Shown: one piece after another, positions 1 to 6,535 of the stretch | Layout of the letters: each line of letters opens with the position of its first letter | Numbering within the stretch: position 1 is the stretch's first letter | Assembly: GCA_002422265.1 (NCBI GenBank) | Contig: DIUB01000101.1 | Coordinates: 771 to 13,735 of the forward strand | Reading direction: 5' to 3' | From: Geobacter sp. UBA6169 | GTDB lineage: Bacteria; Desulfobacterota; Desulfuromonadia; Geobacterales; Pseudopelobacteraceae | DNA length: 12,965 nt | Translations under genes and position numbers: made by a program | Notes under the pieces: generated by a model | What the model was told of the DNA's origin: nothing | The model's input: the letters and a program-made list of their open reading frames with translations, nothing else | Database searches by the model: none

Positions 1-37
1 CAGGCTTGATTCTTGGTTTGTTTTTTGAAAGGCTTTG

Positions 38-931
38 ATGCACCACATGAATCCTGATCTGATAAAACACTACCCCTTCACCAGTAACTATCTCGATCTG
101 GATGGTCTCAGGTACCACTACCTGGATGAAGGAAGCGGGCCAGTGGTGCTGATGCTGCACGGTAACCCGTCATGGTCGTTCTACTACCGTAATCTGGTGA
201 CCACGCTGAAAGACCGGTTCCGCTGCATTGTGCCGGACCATATCGGCTGCGGCCTGTCAGACAAACCGGGGGATGACCGCTACGACTACACCCTGCCGCA
301 ACGGATGGCTGATCTGGAGCGGCTGATCAACTCCCTTGACCTGCCCCAGAAGATCACCCTGGTGGTACATGACTGGGGCGGTATGATCGGCATGGCCTGG
401 GCCATACGCCACCCGGAACGGATTGAACGGCTGGTGATTCTGAACACCGGCGCTTTTCCACTGCCGAAAGCCAAACCGTTTCCGCTGGGGCTAAAGATCT
501 GCCGCGATACCTGGCTGGGCGCCCTGTTAGTGCGGGGCTTCAACGCCTTCAGCCGTGGCGCTGCCCGGGTGGGCTGCAAGGAGAACCCGATGCCGGCTGA
601 GCTGCGGGCCCTGTACGAGCTCCCCTATGATTCATGGCAGAACCGGATAGCTACGTTACGTTTTGTGCAGGATATTCCGCTGCAGCCGGGCGACCGCAAC
701 TATGACCTGATCTGCGAGGTGGCTGATAAGATCAACCAGTTCCAGAACGTTCCGATGCTGATTTGCTGGGGTGAGCTTGATTTTGTGTTTGACCGCCACT
801 TCCTGGCCGAGTGGCAGGCCCGCTTCCCCCAGGCTGAACTACACCGTTTCCCCAAGGCAGGCCACTACATCCTTGAAGACCGCAAAGATGCAGTAATACC
901 ACTGATCAGCAGGTTTATGGATACGGCATGA
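38..931 (+). CDS. oleB: OleB, alpha/beta-hydrolase beta-lactone decarboxylase of olefin biosynthesis
   Basis: 297 aa. It has the haloalkane-dehalogenase-like alpha/beta-hydrolase fold: an HGNPSW oxyanion/halide-site motif near residues 41-46, a nucleophile elbow VVHDWGG in which Asp112 replaces the usual Ser, a likely acid Asp248 in GELDF, and the catalytic His276 in AGHYILED. OleB is known to decarboxylate cis-beta-lactones to cis-olefins, the last step of head-to-head hydrocarbon synthesis. On sequence alone it could be a haloalkane dehalogenase, but the adjoining oleC and oleD genes decide the call. The start is the ATG at 38 rather than the TTG at 35, because GAAAGG at 27-32 sits 5 bases ahead of it. 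The stop overlaps the oleC start as ATGA, so translation is probably coupled. No fusion to OleC is present, unlike in some actinobacteria. The 37 bases upstream show no recognisable gene or clear promoter. Confidence 0.9.
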   Translation: MHHMNPDLIKHYPFTSNYLDLDGLRYHYLDEGSGPVVLMLHGNPSWSFYYRNLVTTLKDRFRCIVPDHIGCGLSDKPGDDRYDYTLPQRMADLERLINSLDLPQKITLVVHDWGGMIGMAWAIRHPERIERLVILNTGAFPLPKAKPFPLGLKICRDTWLGALLVRGFNAFSRGAARVGCKENPMPAELRALYELPYDSWQNRIATLRFVQDIPLQPGDRNYDLICEVADKINQFQNVPMLICWGELDFVFDRHFLAEWQARFPQAELHRFPKAGHYILEDRKDAVIPLISRFMDTA

Positions 932-2562
932 CATCCAGCAGCATGGTCAACATCGCCGTCCATCTGCCCCGGATGGCGCAGCTGCAGCCGGATACCACGG
1001 CAATCATCTTTCCCAAAGGCAACCAGCGCCTGACCTTTCAGGAACTGAATCGCCTCTCCGATAGAGTCTGTCACGGTCTGACAAAACACGGCATCAGCAC
1101 GGGAACCCGTACCGTGCTGATGGTTACCCCTTCACCTGAGCTCTTTAGCCTGACCTTTGCCCTGTTCAAGGTGGGTGCAATACCGGTGCTGGTTGATCCG
1201 GGGTTGGGGATCAAGAACCTCAAAAAATGCCTGGCAGAGGCGCAGCCAACCGCCTTTATCGGCATTCCAAAGGCGCAGATAGCCCGCCTGCTGTTCGGAT
1301 GGGCAAAGCAAAGCCTGACCACCATCATCACCGTGGGGCCACGCCTGTTCTGGGGGGGCAACACCCTGGATGCAATCATAAAAAACGCCCCTGACCAGCC
1401 GTTCAGCATGGCGGAAACAAAGGCTGATGATCAGGCCGCAATTCTCTTCACCAGCGGAAGCACCGGCCCGCCCAAGGGTGCGGTCTACAGCCATGGAAAC
1501 TTCAGCGCCCAAGTTGAGGCACTGAAAACAGTGTACAACATTCAGGCAGGCGAGATCGACCTGCCCACCTTCCCGCTGTTTGCATTGTTTGCCCCGGCTC
1601 TAGGCATGACCGCCGTGATCCCGGAGATGGATTTTACCCGACCTGGTTCGGTTGATCCTCAAAAAATCATCAACACCATCAAGACCCACAACGTCACCAC
1701 CATGTTCGGCTCTCCAGCCCTGATCAACCGTGTTGGCCGGCATGGCACAGAGCGCAATGTCACACTCCCCACCCTCAAACGGGTCATCTCGGCCGGAGCT
1801 CCGGTACCTGCCTCTGTGTTGGAGCGATTCAGCCAGATGTTGCAACCCGGTGTAGAGATATTCACCCCCTATGGCGCAACTGAATCGCTGCCGGTCTGTT
1901 CAATTGGGAGCAGAGAAGTTCTCGGAGAGACACGCGCCATGACAGATCAGGGGGCCGGTGTCTGTGTAGGCAGGCCGGTAGCCGGCATCAGGGCCGAAAT
2001 TATCAGGATTACGGATGAGCCGATAGAGACCTGGGATGAAAGCCTGAAGGCGCCTGATGGTGAGATCGGTGAGATCGTAGTGCAGGGGCCACAGGTGACC
2101 CGCAGCTACTTCCAGCGCCCTGAGGCGGACCGGCTCTCCAAGATCAGTGATCCATCAGGAGGTTTCTTTCACAGGATGGGTGACCTTGGAAGGCGTGATG
2201 ATCAGGGGAGACTCTGGTTTTATGGCCGAAAATCGCACCGAGTGGAAACAGTTGACGGCCCGCTGTTTACCATTCCGGTGGAGGCGATCTTCAATACCCA
2301 CCCGGCGGTGTTCCGCAGCGCCCTTGTCGGTTTCGGAGCTAAAGGCAATCAGAGGCCTGTGATCTGCATTGAACTGGAAAAGGGGATCACCACTAGCCAG
2401 GATCAACTGTGCGCCGAACTGATGGCGCTGGCCTCAGGCTATCCCCACACCAGGGGGATCAGCAGCATCCTGTTCCACCCCGCCTTTCCGGTGGATATCC
2501 GCCACAATGCCAAAATATTCCGGGAAAAGCTGGCGATATGGGCAGAGGAGCAGATCAAATGA
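928..2562 (+). CDS. oleC: OleC, AMP-ligase-family beta-lactone synthetase
   Basis: 544 aa of the ANL (acyl-CoA synthetase/adenylation) superfamily. Visible core motifs are the P-loop LFTSGSTGPPKG at 173-184, YGATES at 315-320, RMGDLGRRDDQGRLWFYGRK around 416-435, and a C-terminal catalytic Lys529 in the RHNAKIFREKL segment. OleC uses ATP to convert 2-alkyl-3-hydroxyacids to beta-lactones, which OleB then decarboxylates. A fatty acyl-CoA ligase would look similar, but the VDIRHNAKI tail and the oleB/oleD neighbours fit OleC. The ATG is embedded in the end of oleB (ATGA overlap). The first internal ATG alternative is Met6; no independent ribosome site favours it strongly. Confidence 0.9.
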   Translation: MTSSSMVNIAVHLPRMAQLQPDTTAIIFPKGNQRLTFQELNRLSDRVCHGLTKHGISTGTRTVLMVTPSPELFSLTFALFKVGAIPVLVDPGLGIKNLKKCLAEAQPTAFIGIPKAQIARLLFGWAKQSLTTIITVGPRLFWGGNTLDAIIKNAPDQPFSMAETKADDQAAILFTSGSTGPPKGAVYSHGNFSAQVEALKTVYNIQAGEIDLPTFPLFALFAPALGMTAVIPEMDFTRPGSVDPQKIINTIKTHNVTTMFGSPALINRVGRHGTERNVTLPTLKRVISAGAPVPASVLERFSQMLQPGVEIFTPYGATESLPVCSIGSREVLGETRAMTDQGAGVCVGRPVAGIRAEIIRITDEPIETWDESLKAPDGEIGEIVVQGPQVTRSYFQRPEADRLSKISDPSGGFFHRMGDLGRRDDQGRLWFYGRKSHRVETVDGPLFTIPVEAIFNTHPAVFRSALVGFGAKGNQRPVICIELEKGITTSQDQLCAELMALASGYPHTRGISSILFHPAFPVDIRHNAKIFREKLAIWAEEQIK

Positions 2563-2580
2563 AAAACATAACATCATTCA

Positions 2581-2671
2581 ACACAGAGACACAGAGGCAC
2601 AGAGATAATCTTATTAAGGATTTTTACTTCTCATTTGCTACTTGCTCCGTGTCTCCGTGCCTCTGTGTCTC
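2581..2671. repeat. Inverted array of 8-bp CACAGAG-type units between oleC and oleD
   Basis: The left arm is three head-to-tail 8-mers at 2581-2604: ACACAGAG, ACACAGAG, GCACAGAG. The right arm at 2645-2668 carries three complementary units: CTCCGTGT, CTCCGTGC, CTCTGTGT. The best register pairs 2586-2604 with 2653-2671, 19 bp with one mismatch, around a 48-base AT-rich loop. As RNA it would form a long hairpin just upstream of the oleD ribosome site (AAAAAGG at 2672-2678). Similar CACAGAG/CCGTGT intergenic repeats occur in various bacterial genomes (from general memory, not searched). There is no T-run, so it is not a normal intrinsic terminator. Confidence 0.85.
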
Positions 2672-2686
2672 AAAAAGGTTTTCTGT

Positions 2687-3679
2687 ATGAAAGCCTTGGT
2701 CACCGGCGGCGGTGGATTCCTTGGCGGTGTGATTGTCCGTATGCTACGTGAGCAGGGTGACCAGGTTGTCAGCCTCTCCCGCGGCAGATATAGTGGACTT
2801 GATGCTCTTGGCGTGGAGCAGGTGCAGGGTGATCTGGCGGATCAGGCCGCCGTCATCAAGGCTGCTCATGGCTGCGATATCGTCTTTCATGTAGCTGCCA
2901 AGGCCGGTATCTGGGGCAGCTATGATTCGTTCTACCAGGCTAACGTGGTTGGTACGCAGAACATACTGACAGCCTGCTGTCAGCTTGGTATTAACAGACT
3001 GGTCTACACCAGCTCCCCCAGTGTGGTGTTTGATGGCAGCGATGTTGAAGGGGGTGATGAATCCCTCCCCTATCCTGTCCACTTTGAGGCATTTTATCCC
3101 CAGACCAAAGCGATGGCCGAGCAGCTGGTACTGGCCGCAAACAGCCCACAGCTTGCCACTGTATCTCTGCGGCCCCACCTGATCTGGGGGCCGGGTGATA
3201 ACCATCTGGCACCACGGATCATCGCCAAAGGGAAAAGTGGCAGGTTGCGCCGGATCGGCAACCGGCCCTGTCTGGTGGATACAGTCTACGTGGACAATGC
3301 CGCCAAAGCCCATCTACAGGCAGCAGAGAGTCTTACACCGGACAGCCCGGTTGCTGGCAAGCCGTACTTCATAAGTAATGGGGAACCAATTGCATTGTGG
3401 GAAATGGTCAATCAAATTCTGGCAGCAGGCGGTGTTCCACCGGTTACTAAGAACATATCACCAGAGATAGCCTATAGCATTGGCACCATCTGTGAAAAAT
3501 TATGGGGCTGGTTCAAACTGACAGGTGAACCGCCTATGACCCGCTTTGTAGCCAGAGAGCTGGCCACAGCCCACTGGTTTGACATCAGCGCAGCGAAGCG
3601 GGACTTTGGTTATCAGCCGGAGGTTACTATTGCGGAAGGGCTGCTGAGGCTGGAAATCTGGTTGAAAAGATCCACATAA
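2687..3679 (+). CDS. oleD: OleD, NAD(P)-dependent 2-alkyl-3-ketoalkanoate reductase
   Basis: 330 aa extended short-chain dehydrogenase/reductase. The N-terminal Rossmann motif is TGGGGFLGG (residues 6-14), followed by Asp49 in GDL. The catalytic triad is Ser109/Ser110 in YTSSPS with Tyr137 and Lys141 in YPQTK. The family includes 3-beta-hydroxysteroid dehydrogenase-like enzymes; in an ole cluster the member reduces the 2-alkyl-3-ketoacid made by OleA to the 3-hydroxyacid used by OleC. The reading frame is open further upstream to a TTG at 2642, but those codons lie in the inverted repeat. The ATG at 2687 is preferred, with AAAAAGG 8 bases upstream and the Rossmann strand starting immediately. 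It is the last gene of the + strand cluster and converges with lgt 26 bases later, with no intrinsic terminator in between. Confidence 0.9.
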   Translation: MKALVTGGGGFLGGVIVRMLREQGDQVVSLSRGRYSGLDALGVEQVQGDLADQAAVIKAAHGCDIVFHVAAKAGIWGSYDSFYQANVVGTQNILTACCQLGINRLVYTSSPSVVFDGSDVEGGDESLPYPVHFEAFYPQTKAMAEQLVLAANSPQLATVSLRPHLIWGPGDNHLAPRIIAKGKSGRLRRIGNRPCLVDTVYVDNAAKAHLQAAESLTPDSPVAGKPYFISNGEPIALWEMVNQILAAGGVPPVTKNISPEIAYSIGTICEKLWGWFKLTGEPPMTRFVARELATAHWFDISAAKRDFGYQPEVTIAEGLLRLEIWLKRST

Positions 3680-3687
3680 CCCCTTTA

Positions 3688-3705
3688 ATCCGTGTTATCC
3701 GTGTT
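3688..3705. repeat. Two perfect tandem copies of a 9-bp unit after oleD
   Basis: ATCCGTGTT occurs twice in a row at 3688-3696 and 3697-3705, in the 26-base gap between the oleD stop and the convergent lgt stop (3706-3708). The CCGTGT core is shared with the right arm of the array upstream of oleD, so related short repeats bracket the oleD gene. No function can be read from the sequence. Confidence 0.7.
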
Positions 3706-4494
3706 CTATTCAATCACTGCGGGTTTCTTCCGGTTCAGCCAGACCAGCAGGACAGCACCAGCCAGAAACAGCGGCAAACTCAATAACTGCCCCATGGAGA
3801 AAAACCCAAAAAACAATCCCAGCTGGTTATCCGGCTGTCGAAAAAGTTCTACAACAAAGCGAAACAGGCCATAACCACCTAAAAAAGCTGCCATGGCTGT
3901 ACCTGGCGCTGGAAAACGCCGAGCCAAAAACCGTACAACAAAGAACAGCACCAAACCTTCCAGAAACGCTTCATACAATTGGGATGGATGTCGCGGCAAC
4001 GGCCCGCCATCAGGAAAAATCATCCCCCAGGGCATGGTGGTAGGACGTCCGAACAGTTCACCATTAATAAAATTACCGATCCTGCCCAAGCCCAGACCAA
4101 CCGGCGTTGCCAATGCAGCCAGATCAGCCAGCTGCAGGTACGGCACCTCAAAACGCCGGGCATACCACAACCCAGCCACGGCCACACCGAGCAGACCACC
4201 GTGAAACGACATCCCCCCCTGCCAGATGGCAAATATCTTCAGAGGTTGAGCCAGGTAGGCAGCCAGATCGTAAAACAGTACATAGCCTAACCGCCCCCCG
4301 GCCACTACTCCGATAGCCAGACAGAAGATCAGGTCAGCAACCGCCTCGTTATCGATATTCAGGTTTCTGCGACGCGACTCGTTCCTGATAATGAAATAGG
4401 CAGCGATAAATCCGATAACATACATCAGACCATACCATCTGAACTGCAACGGTCCCAGCTGCAGAAAAACAGGATCAATTGCGGGAAACTGCAT
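3706..4494 (-). CDS. lgt: Prolipoprotein diacylglyceryl transferase
   Basis: 262 aa polytopic inner-membrane enzyme that moves a diacylglyceryl group from phosphatidylglycerol to the lipobox cysteine of prolipoproteins. Visible hallmarks are RWYGLMY at 19-25, AGGRLGYVLFYD at 65-76, the HGG motif at 98-100 with the essential-type His98, the Lgt signature GRIGNFINGELFG at 137-149, RHPSQLYEA at 168-176, and Arg212 in the FRFVVELFR stretch. Several hydrophobic segments fit the usual seven-helix topology, and the length is normal for the family. AGGAG lies 9 bases upstream of the ATG. It is transcribed divergently from the small gene at 4595. A TlpA-like lipoprotein encoded at 5952-6476 is an evident local substrate. 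Confidence 0.97.
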   Translation of the reverse strand: MQFPAIDPVFLQLGPLQFRWYGLMYVIGFIAAYFIIRNESRRRNLNIDNEAVADLIFCLAIGVVAGGRLGYVLFYDLAAYLAQPLKIFAIWQGGMSFHGGLLGVAVAGLWYARRFEVPYLQLADLAALATPVGLGLGRIGNFINGELFGRPTTMPWGMIFPDGGPLPRHPSQLYEAFLEGLVLFFVVRFLARRFPAPGTAMAAFLGGYGLFRFVVELFRQPDNQLGLFFGFFSMGQLLSLPLFLAGAVLLVWLNRKKPAVIE

Positions 4495-4565
4495 GTATCA
4501 TAGCTCCTGTGTAAACAGATAAATGTATGGCCTGAAAAAAACGAGCATTTTTTCAATCAGCATGG

Positions 4566-4581
4566 TATATTAATTAATATA
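4566..4581. promoter_or_regulatory. 16-bp perfect AT palindrome upstream of the small selenoprotein gene
   Basis: TATATTAATTAATATA is its own reverse complement and ends 3 bases before the GGAGGT ribosome site of the gene at 4595. It lies in the 100-base divergent gap shared with lgt. It could be an operator or part of an AT-rich promoter (TATATT at 4566-4571 could serve as a -10 box, though I see no convincing -35). An A/T-only palindrome can also arise by chance in such a gap. A second, weaker A/T hairpin pairs 4533-4540 with 4548-4555. Nothing else is recognisable between 4495 and 4594. Confidence 0.35.
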
Positions 4582-4594
4582 TACGGAGGTGAAC

Positions 4595-4735
4595 ATGAAA
4601 GATATCTTATTACTCTTGATTATTGTTGCTGTCTGGTTTGTTCTTAATAAATACATCTTGCCCAAAATGGGCTTTTCCACTTGAATGTCTGACAGCTGCA
4701 GTCTCCCGGGTCGGGATGACAAAAAGAAAAACTAG
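4595..4735 (+). CDS. Small membrane protein with in-frame TGA, probable 46-aa selenoprotein
   Basis: The ATG at 4595 has a near-ideal GGAGGTGA ribosome site (4585-4592). Read conventionally it encodes 29 aa and stops at TGA 4682-4684. It begins MKDILLLL, continues as one transmembrane helix (about residues 4-18) and then NKYILPKMGFST. The same frame stays open after the TGA for 16 codons: MSDSC, then SLPGRDD, then KKKN, to TAG at 4733-4735. If the TGA is selenocysteine, Sec30 and Cys35 form a U-x4-C pair just outside the membrane, with a basic tail that the positive-inside rule would place in the cytoplasm. A SECIS-like hairpin follows the TGA, and a terminator follows the TAG rather than the TGA. 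The function is unknown; a redox role is inference only. The alternative is a plain 29-aa membrane peptide ending at 4684. The existence of the gene is more certain (about 0.85) than the Sec reading. Confidence 0.7.
4682..4720 (+). promoter_or_regulatory. Candidate bacterial SECIS element after in-frame UGA
   Basis: Downstream of UGA 4682-4684 the RNA can pair GUC 4701-4703 with GAC 4718-4720 and CCC 4705-4707 with GGG 4713-4715. This leaves U4704 on the 5' side opposite A4716-U4717, and the apical loop GGGUC at 4708-4712. The E. coli fdhF SECIS, as I recall it, has the same layout: a 3-bp helix, a bulged U on the 5' side, a 3-bp helix and a GGUC loop bound by SelB. The loop starts 23 bases after the UGA, within the range usual for bacterial SECIS elements. 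The fold was done by hand, with no energy calculation. Confidence 0.6.
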
Positions 4736-4753
4736 AACCAGTAACCCAATCAT

Positions 4754-4787
4754 AAGGCCGGTTGTCTGCTAGAGGCGACCGGCCTTT
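4754..4787 (+). terminator. Rho-independent terminator-like hairpin
   Basis: 4754-4766 pairs with 4774-4786 (AAGGCCGGTTGTC against GGCGACCGGCCTT), 13 bp with two G-U wobbles and a 7-base loop, followed by a short TTT. It lies 18 bases past the TAG at 4735, so it best serves the small + strand gene. It also spans the stop codon of the convergent minus-strand gene ending at 4769 and may act on both strands. The T-tract is weak. Confidence 0.6.
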
Positions 4788-5206
4788 ACACGTCGTTCAG
4801 ACGGTTCCTCCAGAACCACCAGATACCCGTCCGGGTCAAAACACCACATTTCCTTTACTCCGTAAGGCTTTTCCTCAAGATGGTAGAGGATCTCCATATC
4901 CTCTTCCAGGATGGCATCACGGATCCCTTCAATATCCCGCACCTCAAAATGCAGGGTCACACCGATCCCCTTGGGAAACATACTGAAGCGGTGTTCCAGG
5001 ATCGGATGGGTACGAATAACGTCACTCTCTTCCACAAAAACAATAGACATATTGTCCAGCTCAACCACCAGATGTTCAGGAGCACCAGGGGAAGAAAATG
5101 ATCGCTGCACCGGCAGTTCCAGAATACCGGCATAAAACGCTTCAGTTACCACCAGCTGGCTCACAGCGAGCTGAATCGAATGTTGGGAACGATGCGGTTT
5201 GACCAT
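4769..5206 (-). CDS. VOC-superfamily (glyoxalase/bleomycin-resistance fold) protein
   Basis: 145 aa, a single VOC domain unit-pair. The first half has the typical AFYAGILELPVQR helix-strand (residues 23-35). The second half has GIGVTLHFEVRDIEGIRDAI (80-99) and ends KEMWCFDPDGYLVVLEEP (118-135), the usual beta-strand bearing the last metal ligand. His86 and Glu133/Glu134 sit where metal ligands are normally found. The first-strand ligand position looks like Gln12 instead of His, so metal binding is uncertain. The substrate cannot be told from sequence. It is the last gene of the minus-strand operon, 6 bases after ccdA, with no strong ribosome site of its own, which suggests coupling to ccdA translation. 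Confidence 0.8.
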   Translation of the reverse strand: MVKPHRSQHSIQLAVSQLVVTEAFYAGILELPVQRSFSSPGAPEHLVVELDNMSIVFVEESDVIRTHPILEHRFSMFPKGIGVTLHFEVRDIEGIRDAILEEDMEILYHLEEKPYGVKEMWCFDPDGYLVVLEEPSERRVKAGRL

Positions 5207-5212
5207 GGATCG

Positions 5213-5935
5213 CTACATGAACAGCAGGTTTGCATACCCTGCCAGGCGTGAAAGCCAGTTGGTAAAAATCAGCACGCCAACTACTATCAGGAAAAGACCA
5301 GTTATAATCTCGAAATAGCGGATATACTTCTTAAAACGATTAAAAAGGACCACAAAACGATGCATGGCCAGTGAGGAGAGTACAAAAGGGATACCCAGGC
5401 CGATTGAATAGAGTAGGAGCAACACGATCCCGTGGGCTACCTTTTCCTCTGTGGCGGCAATCATGAGAATTGAGGCCAGAATCGGTCCAATACAAGGAGT
5501 CCATCCGGCCGCAAAGGCGATCCCGACCAGCATGCTCCCCAGCAGTCCGGCCGGTTTGTGCTTTAATGAAAACCGCTTGTCACCAAGCAACAGGGTTAAT
5601 GGTACCAGGCCGGTGATATGAATACCAAAGACAATGATCAGGATACCGCCGACCTTGCGAACCAGATCCATATACTGCTGCAGAAAAGAACCGATATAGG
5701 TGGCCGAGGCGCCCAGCAGCACAAAGACCAGGGTAAAGCCGGCCACAAAGGCAAGGGCATGAAACAGGGTCTGCCGCCGGACAAAGGAGGAAGGGTGCTC
5801 CGAATCCAGATCACTGAAAGAGAGGCCGGTGATATAGGTGATAAATGACGGTATCAAAGGGAGAACACAGGGTGAAAGAAAAGACAGCAATCCAGCCAGT
5901 AGTGCTCCCAGGTACGTTATCTGTTGTGTTTCCAT
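5213..5935 (-). CDS. ccdA: CcdA-type thiol-disulfide electron transporter (DsbD transmembrane family)
   Basis: 240 aa membrane protein with about six hydrophobic segments. The two signature cysteines are Cys23 in LSPCVLPLIPS and Cys148 in GWTPCIGPILA, the pair that relays electrons from cytoplasmic thioredoxin across the membrane. CcdA supplies reductant to periplasmic thioredoxin-like proteins used in cytochrome c maturation and related steps. The gene follows the TlpA-like lipoprotein by 16 bases, so the partner is encoded next door. There is no periplasmic DsbD alpha or gamma domain, hence the CcdA call rather than DsbD. The ATG is preceded by only a weak ribosome site, consistent with coupling in the operon. 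Confidence 0.92.
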   Translation of the reverse strand: METQQITYLGALLAGLLSFLSPCVLPLIPSFITYITGLSFSDLDSEHPSSFVRRQTLFHALAFVAGFTLVFVLLGASATYIGSFLQQYMDLVRKVGGILIIVFGIHITGLVPLTLLLGDKRFSLKHKPAGLLGSMLVGIAFAAGWTPCIGPILASILMIAATEEKVAHGIVLLLLYSIGLGIPFVLSSLAMHRFVVLFNRFKKYIRYFEIITGLFLIVVGVLIFTNWLSRLAGYANLLFM

Positions 5936-5951
5936 GGTTTTGGGGTGCCGT

Positions 5952-6476
5952 TTACTTCATCAGGTCTTCAAGAAAAGCGATTACTTCAGGACTGCTCCAA
6001 TCAAGTCCTCCGATAATTTTCTTCTGAATAACACCATTTTTATCTATTACAAAGGTCTCTGGTACACCGGTAATACCGTAGGTTCTGGCAGCCTGACCGG
6101 TTGCATCAACATAGGCTGGTAGTGAGAAACCTGAGTTTTTAAAATAGGACTCAACCGCCTTTTTACCCCCTTCGTCCACTGATACGCAGACCATCTGAAA
6201 CGGTTTACCCACCATAAAAGCGTTCAGTTTCATCATAGAAGGAATCTCTTCGCGGCAGGGCGGGCACCAGGTGGCCCAGAAATTGAGCAGCACCACCTTC
6301 CCTTTCAGAGAGTTCAAGGTCAGCTGCTGATTATCAAGCGATACCACTGAAATCTCAGGGGCCTGGCTCTTTTCACCAGGGGCCTTGAGCGAACCCTTCT
6401 GCGTAGCGGTGTCTTTACTGCAACCAACCGCAAAGGCAGCGACACAGCAGAGTACTACCATCATTTTTTTCAGCAT
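5952..6476 (-). CDS. TlpA/ResA-like lipoprotein thioredoxin
   Basis: 174 aa. The N-terminus is a lipoprotein signal: MLKK, a hydrophobic stretch, then lipobox AVGC with Cys19 as the lipidation site. A thioredoxin-fold AhpC/TSA-Redoxin domain follows, with active-site WCPPC (Cys71, Cys74) and a cis-proline in GVPETF (Pro139). It is a membrane-anchored periplasmic reductant, as in ResA/TlpA proteins that reduce apocytochrome c or other thiols. The ATG at 6476 is chosen over the one 15 bases further upstream, because GGAGG lies 8 bases ahead of it and overlaps the upstream ATG, and because it gives a normal signal peptide. Its neighbours are ispB upstream and ccdA downstream. It depends on Lgt for lipidation. 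The exact substrate is not determined. Confidence 0.92.
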   Translation of the reverse strand: MLKKMMVVLCCVAAFAVGCSKDTATQKGSLKAPGEKSQAPEISVVSLDNQQLTLNSLKGKVVLLNFWATWCPPCREEIPSMMKLNAFMVGKPFQMVCVSVDEGGKKAVESYFKNSGFSLPAYVDATGQAARTYGITGVPETFVIDKNGVIQKKIIGGLDWSSPEVIAFLEDLMK

Positions 6477-6535
6477 GTAACAATCCTCCATACTTTGAAC
6501 AGCACCACGGGATCTGACAACAAAGGCGGGAACAA

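Noticed and set aside
1..37. End of an upstream oleA gene
   Set aside because: Too short to recognise; no frame gives a family-like C-terminus that I can support.
2642..2686. Upstream TTG extension of oleD
   Set aside because: The added 15 residues are encoded by the inverted repeat and lie ahead of the Rossmann strand, which normally begins at the N-terminus. The ATG at 2687 has its own AAAAAGG site.
2409..2690. + strand frame of 93 codons across the oleC end and the repeat
   Set aside because: It overlaps oleC in another frame and continues through repeat sequence; no family resemblance and no ribosome site.
4533..4555. A/T hairpin (TGAAAAAA paired with TTTTTTCA) as a terminator
   Set aside because: It is upstream of both divergent genes, has no GC in the stem and no gene ending nearby to terminate.
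4685..4735. Separate 16-codon reading frame starting with the ATG right after the TGA
   Set aside because: No ribosome site of its own, although TGA-ATG could allow restarting. The Sec read-through explains the frame, the hairpin and the terminator position better. It remains the main competing reading.
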